Source: Nothopassalora personata (Eukaryota > Ascomycota > Dothideomycetes > Mycosphaerellales > Mycosphaerellaceae). Taken from it: 64,000 nucleotides of DNA. The translations under genes were made by a program, and so were the position numbers. Location: contig CM066290.1 of NCBI GenBank assembly GCA_033816765.1, positions 3,348,001 to 3,412,000 on the forward strand, read 5' to 3'. The notes below the pieces were generated by a model. The model was not told where the DNA came from and did not search any database. It saw only the letters and a program-made list of their open reading frames with translations. Shown piece by piece: positions 52,150-61,679 of the stretch (position 1 is the first letter of the stretch; the number at the start of each line of letters is the position of its first letter).

Positions 52150-55100
52150 CTTGTTTTAGCGCCTTATACTACCTTCGTAGGTACCTTATTTTCGGCTACT
52201 ATACGCGTAGCCTTCGCGGATCCTTCCGCTAGCTTATACCGTCTTTGCTAACGCCTTATATTCGGCTACTATACGCGTAGCATTCGCGAGTCCTTATACT
52301 AGCTCCTAGCTATCGTACTCTTCTAGCTAGCCCTTCTATCGCACTAGGTACTGTACTTTACCCTTATACTTACGCTTTCCTAGTACTGCCTCTACTTTAT
52401 ATTCCCCGCCCTTATTAGCGAGGGCTATAGTGCCTCTATCCTTCTCGCTACCCGCGTACGGCTCGAGGAGGGATATATAGAATACATTATAAATTCTTAA
52501 GTCGGCTAGTAGTACTAGGCGGTACGCCTACGAACCGATAGCGTCGATAATGCGGTGTTATTGTCTCGTTCCAGGGCTAGTCTCAAAAGAGAGATAAGTC
52601 AAGTCACGTGGCGGTATTATTCTTTGGAGAGGCTGAAGCAAGCTGAGCGAAGATAAATGATAGGAATAAGAGTTGTATTCCAATCAGTGAGATAGTAACA
52701 TGAGTTGAACGCATCAGAACCATAAGGGTTTCTAGCGTTCCTAAATACAAAGGAGATTCGCGGCGTAGAGCCTATGGCTCAGTATGATCACCTTGATCAG
52801 TCCCACTGAGCATACTGATCACACTGATCAGTCCGTGAAGTGATCAGTGTCACGTGCGTCTGGATGATCAGTATCACGTGTTTCCAAGTGATCAGTGTTT
52901 CGTGTGTCTGGTCGGGGCTGCCGTTTGGACCGAACCGTAACATGCGGTACGGTCTAATAAACTTCGGACCTATCTTCTTCTTCGGCAATACTAACCTTAG
53001 GTTCTTCGTAGATAATAAGACTATATTACCTACGCGATAGCTCTTAGCCTTATAAGTCTTATTATAGTAGCGAGTCTAATTAGCTACTACGATTTCCTAA
53101 CGCTTCGTAAGCGTAGCGCGCATCTCTCGTATAAAGTTAACTAAGTCTACCGCTACTAGTACCTCCCCTTCCCGGATCTCGCCTCGAGATCCTATAGGTA
53201 TTAGGGCAATCTTAGGTCTCTAACTATACGCTATTTCGAATAGGCTTATACGTAGCGTAGGGTAGACGCTATTATTATATGCGAATTTAGCAATAGCTAG
53301 CTACTTAGCCTACTCTATCTAGTTCTCGCTATAGTAATAACAAAGGTACTGTTCTAAGGTTTAGTTTACCCTCTTAGTCTAGCCGTTAGTCTAAGGGTAG
53401 AAAGCTATAGATAGCTTACGCTTTACCTACGCCTTGAAGTAGAAGTTACTCTAGAACTTACTCGTAAACACTAACCCGCGTTTACTTACTATGCCCGCTA
53501 GTATACTATAATACCGTACGACTTCGTCTCGTAAGATCCTCGTAAGCTCCGCCGCTATATATGTCTTAGTCGTAGGAATATATAAGTTTATTTTAGAGTA
53601 GCGGTCGACGATTACTAGGATCGTATTATATACGTATTCTCCTCGCTTACTTAGCGGTAGGTCCGTAATAAAATCTATAGTGATTTCCTACTATAGACCG
53701 TCTAGCCTAGGTAGTAGCTATAGCTCGCCGTAGGGTCGATAGTACCTCGCCTTCGAGGTCTAATAAGCCCTACAGTTTCTAACATACTCCCTTATATCCT
53801 TACTAAGTGATTCCTACTAGTAATAACGTCGTAGTAGCTCTTTAGTCTTTACCTTACTAAAGTGCCCTACTAGTAGGTTGTTATAATGTATATAGAGTAG
53901 CTATACTCTTACTACATAGTCTTCGGGTACTATAATCGCGTTCCCGCGATAGACTAACCCGTCTTTTATATACTAGTCCTTAGCGTCCCCTTCGCTAGGC
54001 GCCTACGATAAGTATACGACGTACCTATTGTCTCTCCCCTATACGATTTTTATTAGTAGTATAAGTAGTTTACCTAGGCCGCTCTATATTATTATAGCGC
54101 ATACTCTTACTAGTAGCGATTAGGTCCCCTACGGCTCGTAGGCTCCTACTACTATTATCGTCGCCTTATCCTATATCTTCTCGTAGGTAGCGGTTACGTA
54201 CTTTACTATAGGCTCGTCCTTTCTTAATAGGGATTCCTTCTAGAAAGACAGCTTACTTTATAGCGTAGGAAGTAAGTTCGACGTCTACTACGCTACGCGT
54301 ACGTAGTTACTACGTCGCGATAGCCTATTGGCTAGGTTACTCTTCCCCGACCTATACTCTACTACGAAGTCGAAAGGTTATAGAAACGTCGCCTATCGAG
54401 CTTACCTCCCGTTTAGCTACTTTACTATTATAAAACCCTATAGGTTCGTATAGTCGACTAGTACCTAAACCGTATACAATGCGCCTTCGAGGTACGGTCG
54501 CTAATGCTTAAATGCCTCTACTACTACTAGTAGCTCTTAGTTATAGGTCTTATAATTGCACTCGGTAGGTATTATCTTACGAGAATAGAAGGCAATTAGA
54601 TGCTACTTAGTCCTAAATAGCTAAGAGATAATACCTACAATCGTAAAACCTAAGGCATCCGTCTTAACCCTCGTACGTAATAAAGGATCGAAGTGCCTTA
54701 GGATATGTGCTCCGAGGAACCTAGCTTTTAGCCGTTAGAACGCTTACTCCTCGTAAGCGGACTATATAAGAGGCCCTTACTTCTTACTATTCTTACATCC
54801 CTTTAGTAGGTCTATTAATAGCTTCGTAATCCTCGAGTACCCTTCGATAAAGCGCCTATAGAAGTTGTAGAATCCTAGGAAGGATTAAACCTTATAAAAA
54901 CTTATAGGCGTAGGCTATTCCTCGATTGCGGCTACCCTACTCCTATCTATCGATACGCCTACGACACTTACGATAAATCCTAGGAACTCGGTATTCTCCT
55001 AGAAGAAGCTATACTTCTTTAGGTTTGTAAATAGGGCGAATTTTCGTAGCCTCTCTAGTACCGCGCGTACGGCTCGCACGTGCTCCTTACGCATTACGCT

Positions 55101-56801
55101 ATAGATAAGGATGTTATCTAGGTAGACTACGTAGATGTTATCTACTAACCTAGTAAGGGCCTTATTAATATACCCCTAAAAGGTAGCTAGTACGTTAGTT
55201 AACCTAAAAGGCATAACTAAGTACTCGTAGTAACCGTATCGCGTACGAAACGTAGTCTTCTACTCGTCTCCTCGCTTAATAGGAATACGGTAGTAGGCAT
55301 CCTATAGGTCGATTATAGTAAAGAGCCTAGCGCCCTATAGCCTATCTAAGGTCTTACTAATTAGGGGTAGTAGGTACCGGTTCTTTACTATAATCTTATT
55401 TAGGCCTCTATAATCTACATAGAGCCTAAGAGTGCTATTCTTCTTTAGCACGAATAGGATAGGCGTACCCGCCTCGCTTACGGATCGCCTAATCTACCCC
55501 TTCTCTATTGCTTACGTAAGGTACTCCTTTAAGGCCTCTAGCTTAGTTAAGGACTGGTAGTATAGCGGCTTAAAAGGGGGTTTCTTTCCTTTAACGAGAT
55601 TAATCGTATACTTAACCCCGTCGGGTATCTTACGCTTCGCCTACTTATTAGGTACGTATACATCTCGGAAGTCTATAAATTCTTTAGGCTACGAGGGGCC
55701 CTCTCCTTCGGGTACTACTATAGTAATAGCCCGAACACTTATCGTATAAACCTACTTTAAGCTCTCGAGATCCTTAAGGAACTCGCGTGCGTTACGCTAC
55801 TAAATCGTAGGCGTCTCTATACCGTAGTACTACTAGTTATCCTTATCGGCCTTTACTATCCGATTACGATACCGCTAGGGTCTACCTAAAATAACTAACG
55901 GCTTACCCGTAGACGCTACATAGTAGATAGCGTCGCTTACGCGCTCTACTCCTACATCGTTAGCTAGTCGTACGCGAACCGTATAGGCGCCGTAGTAATA
56001 CCCCTAGTCCTCCGCGTACGACTCTAGATTTAGAAGCTTTATACTACTAATAGGCTATATCTAGTATTAGAGTACATACTCGTACGATACTAAGCTTAAA
56101 TCTACACCGTTATCTAGAAGAAACGTAGCCTCGCGAAAGCCCTTACGCGTCTTAACGGCGCCTCGTAAGTAACGCGCTAGACTCGTATCGACTTACCTTA
56201 AGGGGTCTATATAGAAACTCGGACTTAGGAGCGACCCTTACCTAGTCCTCTACCTTTTCCATATTCGCCCTTCTTAGTTAAAGCCTCGATAGTTTCTAAC
56301 CTACGAACCGCTTACGCGTCGCGGTCTTTCTATAGGTGTCTATTCCGGTACTCCGTCTTATAGTAACCCTTCCTACCGTAGCCGTAGTACTCTACTTTCG
56401 ACTTCTAGCTAGTTAAAGACGAGCTACCGGCGTCTCGCTACTAACTCGTACCCGAGTCGCCCGGTCCTTAACTCTACTTCTATTACTTTAGGCGATCGGC
56501 CCGCTTATATACGCCCTTAGCTTTACGCTTACGACGTATATACTACCCGCGGTCGTGCCCTCCGCTACTACCTCGGCGCTCGGTGCTTTCGATACGCGAG
56601 GCTAGGACTACTAGGTCTTCTCTAGTCGTAGGGATATTATAGTAGCTAACGATAGCGGACCGTAAGCGAGGCGTAAGCTTCGCTAGTAGGTACCGTATAC
56701 GTTACGCTTCCGAGTAGTTACCTAATAATGTCTACTGACTACCCTATGTAGGCCTATCTAAGTTGTAGTAGTGTAGAGCGGCGCTTATGTAAGTAGAGGT
56801 A
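52150..56801 (-). mobile_element. Ty3/gypsy retrotransposon with chromodomain, RIP-scarred (element 1)
   Basis: Read on the minus strand, degraded but in order: gag C-terminus (about 56,800-56,400, ending TPRLRSAIVSYYNIPTTRED-like), a zinc knuckle at about 56,400-56,345 where Cys and His codons have become Tyr (YYGYGRKGYYKTEY), protease region, reverse transcriptase at about 55,600-54,900 with VVYLDNILIYS (one active-site Asp now Asn), RNase H, integrase (zinc-finger and core at about 53,870-53,600, including FITDLPLSKRGEYVYNTILV), integrase C-terminus (KKKIGPKFIRPYR, about 52,980) and chromodomain (FYISLLEPYAGSE ... KYKGKVQYLVRWKG, about 52,490-52,320). A 70-base period duplication (52191-52217 and 52261-52287) lies at the chromodomain end. 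Gag is cut at 56,801 by another element and a solo LTR interrupts the integrase. LTRs not identified. Confidence 0.85.
52556..52942. mobile_element. Solo LTR, 387 bp, with 5-bp target duplication
   Basis: Starts TGTTATTGTC and ends CCGTAACA, with 5-bp inverted termini (TGTTA..TAACA) and TGCGG duplicated on both sides (52551-52555 and 52943-52947). Removing it plus one TGCGG rejoins the integrase frame of gypsy element 1. CpA and TpG are plentiful inside, unlike the host DNA. It contains three 24-bp tandem units beginning TGATCAGT at about 52,840-52,911. Confidence 0.88.
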
Positions 56802-57607
56802 TTTACCGGTCCCGGGACCGTGAAATTAGGTTACGTGACGAGTAGCGTAGTAGCCGGATAAAATAAGAGGATTAGCGGACCTAAACCCCTATACCCTCTA
56901 CTCGAGAGGTATAAATTGAATTGTTGCCTTAATGCTACGCTTACAATGCTTAACTGCGCAGTATATATCTTAATAGCTATACTAGTCCCGTTAGCTCACC
57001 TAAATGTCCAATTAAACCTAAATAAAATAGGGGTAAGTTAGACCTAAGGAACCCTCCCTCTAAACCTAAGGTTAATATAACTAAACCTAAGGTTAACATA
57101 ACTAATTAGTCGTTAATATATCCTCCCCTATTACGAACCTGTCCTTAGGTTCTAAAGTAGTAAGCCCGGGTATTATAGGTAGCTCAATTAGTCGCTATAA
57201 GCTAAGGTAGTCTTATAGTAGTATAGTAGCTCACCCTACCATTTAGCTTAACATATAAGATGTTAGGCAGTCCTAGGGCCTACTAGCGACAGTTTATAAA
57301 GATCGAAAGGATCCTTCTAATAGAGACCGTAATAATAACGTCAATAACCGCGACTCGTATCCGTCGTACTATACTAACGCATGCTACGAAACTAGCGAGG
57401 GAATGGACAGCTATGTTAGCATTAATCAAGCGGGCTAGATAGTCGAATAACGTAAACGCCACTTATGAGACAAGTGAGCGTCAGTACTAGTAACCTAATA
57501 AATCTAAAGACGAATCTACCGCGTGGCTAGAAGGTGAGTTAAGGGAAGATAAGTAACTATAAGAAACAAGTAAGATCTAAGGACTAGAAGCACCTGTACC
57601 CGAAGCA

Positions 57608-57656
57608 TTAGAACTAGAATTAGAACTAGAATTAGAACTAGAATTAGAACTAGGAA
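57608..57656. repeat. 12-bp tandem repeat
   Basis: About four units of GAATTAGAACTA-type sequence, within the unidentified element. Confidence 0.85.
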
Positions 57657-58694
57657 CTAGGAGCCTATAGACCTACACTAACTACTCAGTTCCACTCAGT
57701 TTTACATAACTCCTTTATCTAGACCTACTCGTTGTCGTAGCTAATACTAGTCTTACTAGACGCATCCCTAAGTAGCTAGTTAGTAAAGTTCCTATAGTAG
57801 TTACAGAAGAAGCTCTTATTACGCCCTTCGCTTATAAAGCACATCTACTCGAGAGTAGTAACTAAGCTAAGCTACTTATCTATCAATTTCATAGCTCGGA
57901 CGCGCTAATTATGCATCTTATTATAGAAGAGCTCCGAGTCTAGGCGGACCGTAGCATTAAGCTACCTTCTAGTATTAAGGATGACTTTGTTATCGTTCTA
58001 AGACTTTAAACCCGCTAGGGCATCGGATAGAGGGCTAATGCTACTAAGGTGTACGGCCGTAGGAAAAGGATAGCCGGGTACTAGGCGTCGATACTCAAAT
58101 CCTACAGCGCTCTTACTTAGCGTCTTAAAGTTACGATAGAGGTCTATTACCTAGTGCATGCTCTAGCTTCTCTAGAGTTTAAGATAGTTATCGTCGCGGA
58201 TCTCGATAAAGTAAGGGTTAATCTAACGTAGTGTCCTCTTATATACGGCCTACCTCATTAGAACGCCTATAGTAGTTACCCGCATTTGCCTAGCGCTTAG
58301 GTCCTCTCTAAACTAGCTAATGCTATTCTTACTTAGGTAATTCTAGACTCTAACCGAGAAGAAACGCTTAAATCGGCCGTCTTCTATACAGTCGTTAATC
58401 TAGCACTACTAGATAAACTCTCTAGCATTCCCTTTCTTATAAAAACCGTATAAAAACTCCGGCCTACTAGTGCCCTCTAAGTTAAGAGAGTATAGCATAT
58501 TAAGCCGGTTACTAGTCTAGTAGTTTTCAATTTCGAGGTTTAAGTCGACCCTAGCATACTATACTATAGTGTTCGCGTTACCCCCCTAATAAGCCCTATT
58601 AAAGCTAAAAATCGTAGGCCTAGGGAAGGAGATGAACCGAGTACAGTGTTAAGGGTACAGCGCCACTTATAAGAGCTATAGCCCGGGGTCTTAT

Positions 58695-59319
58695 TGTTAC
58701 GGGCCCGGCCCGGCGACCCGGCGACGGCCCGCGTAACCGTTGAACCTTAATGAGTAGCGAACAATCTACGGACCCCGGTCCGTAGATACTGCCTTTTGCG
58801 CGCCGGTGGCGCAATCGGTCACTTTACCTTTTACTGTTCGCACGTGATTAGCTAACCGTTACACTATCTACGGACCTACCCGGGTTCGAGTCCCTTACTC
58901 GAGCTTACATTCATAGCGGTTACTACACGGCTAAGCTAGTGAGGCAGCGCACGTGCAAGTAGCGATAAAGCGCGACACCCGGCCTCTATCGCGTCGCTAG
59001 CGTGCGCACTACGGTTAGATCTAGTGCGAGCTAGGAGTGCTAAGACCTAAGAAACAGGTGTAGATTGCGACCGGTGAATGGGGGCACGTTATTAGGTAGT
59101 TAGCGCGGCGGCCTAGTCGTAAGGACACGCCCTTTAGACGGGAGGGGTAGTGTTACGGGCCCGGCCCGGCGACCCGGCGACGGCCCGCGTAACCGTTGAA
59201 CCTTAATGAGTAGCGAACAATCTACGGACCCCGGTCCGTAGATACTACCTTTTACGCGCCGGTAGCGTAATCGGTCACTTTGCCTTTTACTGTTCGCACG
59301 TGATTAGCTAACCGTTACA
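58695..59319 (+). mobile_element. Miniature LTR element (TRIM-like), 625 bp
   Basis: Two 169-bp direct repeats (58695-58863 and 59151-59319) start TGTTACGG and end CCGTTACA and enclose 287 bases with no coding capacity. GACGGGAGGGGTAG, purine-rich, stands right before the second repeat like a polypurine tract, which sets plus orientation. The flanks CTTAT (58690-58694) and CTTGT (59320-59324) look like a 5-bp target duplication with one RIP-type change. The two repeats differ at five sites only, all CpA/TpG versus TpA. Each repeat contains a hairpin (58764-58787 in the first) with 11-bp arms. Confidence 0.78.
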
Positions 59320-61679
59320 CTTGTCGTATAATCTATTAGCTTAGAGAATACTACATGTTCTAGTAGACGCTGCCGTTACTAACCTTATTCAATTCTCGTA
59401 GGTACTATCGGTATACGTCGAATTCTCGACTTATCATTTCTCTAACTGATTTAACCCGCGGTACTAGTTTAGTGTTATTATACTAGTATAGCATGTTACT
59501 ATTAATGTAGGTACCGGTACTATTAAGATCGGCTTAGTTAGCTTTATTAATGCCGAATTTGTCGAGGATCTAGTTATAGTTAGTATACGTAACGATGCTA
59601 CTCGTAGTACCGACTTTACCTCGAATACGGAGGTAGCTAAGCGGGTTAATAGTCTTCTAACTACGCTTATTAGGGCAAAACCACGACCTATTCTTTACCT
59701 TAATAGCTAAAAAACTCTTGCCTTTAAAGAGCTAGTCTTAGACCTTAAGCGCGCGCTTACATAGGGTATTAGCGGTAATACCGGGATTCGTAACGAAGTA
59801 GAGGGCCTTATAGTAGAAATCTCGAACATACTAATCGTACATTATAGCGCTAACCTTACCATCCCTCTTAAGAACGTCCGAGATAGTATATTCGAGCATC
59901 TTAAGGCCCGCTATCCGGTGCTTAGGTAGCTAGTTAATGCTATCTACATTAATCGAGTTTCTAAACTTAATGCTATAGTACCGCTTATTATAGGTGCAGT
60001 TAGCGCGCTTAATCCGGAGGGCCTCGTCTTCTTATAGGATCTAATCCTTAAAGACTAATATATCCCTAATTATAGCCGAAGGTAATATAGTAAGTATCGG
60101 ATTGCTATTCTTAGTTAAGGCCGGAGTAGATCGTAGGGTGCTAACCGGTGTACCTAGCGGACTGCCCTCGCGTATAGGTGCGCTATCTAGCGTTCGGTTA
60201 GGCGAGGATCGAGTAGGCGCAGTTATACCCTTACCTATACTCTCGCCTATACGGAGCTACTTAAGTCGACTCGACTTACGACCGCCTCTCGATAGGACTA
60301 TAGGCTAGGTAGAGGCTAGTGGAGTTAGCGTAGTACTCTTTATACGTCCTTTACCTTTACTACCCGGTAGCTAACGTAGCTAAGGCTATTATTAGCTAGA
60401 TAGTCTAGGTTAAGCTATGCTATCCTCCGGGGACGCGGACTTCTTAGTAATAGTACCCTCTATAAAGTATAGAAGGCTATCCTTATAGACGGCTAGGCGG
60501 TGTCTTCTAATAATCTCCCTACTCTTAGCCGACTACGGATTAATGCTACGTACTTTAGCCTCCCTATCGCACCGGGTAAGATTACTAGGCTCTAGAATTC
60601 GCTTACGATCTATACCCTTACGGCCGATCCTTATACGCTAGATTAGTGCCCTCTAAATTCTGCTAATAGCCCTACTGTAATCTAGGTACTTATTAATAAA
60701 GGCCGTAAACTAGCGGCGCCCGCTATTAGTACTACAAAGCTCGGAGATAACGCGTCAATTAAGAATCTTATTATCTATCTACTATAGCTAGTAGCGGGTA
60801 AGCGTAGCTCGAAGAGTCTTCTCTCGGTTACGAATCTCTAAACCGGTCTTACGAATCTTACCGACGATAGGAAACAAGACATCGAGCTTCTTATTACTAA
60901 GGAATTCATCCTAGTAGCTCTTACCTATACCGCTCTTAACTTCCTCGAAAAATAGGTTAACCTAGACGGAGTAGTCTTCGAACACCTTCTCGAAGCCCTT
61001 ATAGAAGTCCTTTAATACCTTAACCCGCTTCTAAGGACTAAGCTCTCGGAACATAACATTAGCGGCGGACTTTAGCGTGTTCGTATTAGTAAGGACATGC
61101 TTAACGTTGTCCGGTAGGCGAAGGGACTCGAATAAGGTCTAAGGTAGGCGGGTAAGCCTAGTAATAGTACTAGTAAGCGCTATGCTCGAGCTAGCCAGGC
61201 GTAACAATAGACTAGCCGAAGCTATAATAACTAGGATTCGCTATTAGTAAGATCGTAAGAGCTAGCTATCTCGTAGTACTACTCTAGAGTATTAGTAAGC
61301 TTTAAAAGCTTAGTGTTAGGGTAGGGGCTTTAAAGAAGGTTAAGGTCGTAAAGAGAGAGAGGCTAAGGAACCGTCTAATGTGTTAGTAGCTCTAGTAATA
61401 GTATTAGTATTTAAAGAAAAAAAAGAGGAAGTAGTAGGTAGAGAGCTACGCTTAAGTATACCTCTTAGCGTATGTCCCTATAACCGTTATAAGGTAGTAG
61501 CGCCGAGACCGGTCTTATAAGTGGTAAGAGCAGTACTATTAAGGTTATACTAAAGGTCCGATAACCCTACATGTGACCGAAAACTAGTGCTAGTAACCAC
61601 CTAGGTAAGCATTCGGTAGGGGCATGCTACGCTATTACGTAATCCGATTTACCGGTCCCGGGACCGGTAAATGTAACTC

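Larger units (their letters stand above)
56801..61672 (-). mobile_element. Element with palindromic inverted ends and unknown long frame, RIP-scarred
   Basis: Both ends carry a 24-base palindrome centred on GGTCCCGGGACC: 56802-56825 (one pair broken) and 61648-61671 (perfect). The sequence just inside continues as an inverted repeat (TTACGT and AGCGTAG in both). Between them, the minus strand has one long decayed frame, from about 61,200 to 57,600, broken almost only by TAG/TAA. Readable parts include RVKVLKDFYKGFEKVFEDYS, GKIRKTGLEIRNREKTLRAT, RIGRKGIDRKRILEPSNLTR and LNMLYSLNLEGTSRPEFLYG. No transposase or other family recognised. A miniature LTR element splits it. Left end cuts gag of gypsy element 1. 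A clear target duplication was not found. Confidence 0.5.

Noticed and set aside
52790..52911. CRISPR-like array from repeated TGATCA motifs
   Set aside because: Eukaryotic DNA; units are contiguous 24-bp tandem repeats without spacers and lie inside an LTR.
52797..52988. A 63-residue protein starting MPKKKIGPKFIRPY
   Set aside because: It is the integrase C-terminus of gypsy element 1 running into the inserted solo LTR, not a gene.
58800..58900. A tRNA gene
   Set aside because: A- and B-box-like strings are present but the arms do not pair into a cloverleaf and the string spans an LTR border.
60102..60308. A 68-codon plus-strand frame in the repeat block
   Set aside because: Antisense to the long decayed frame of the palindrome-ended element; no independent support.
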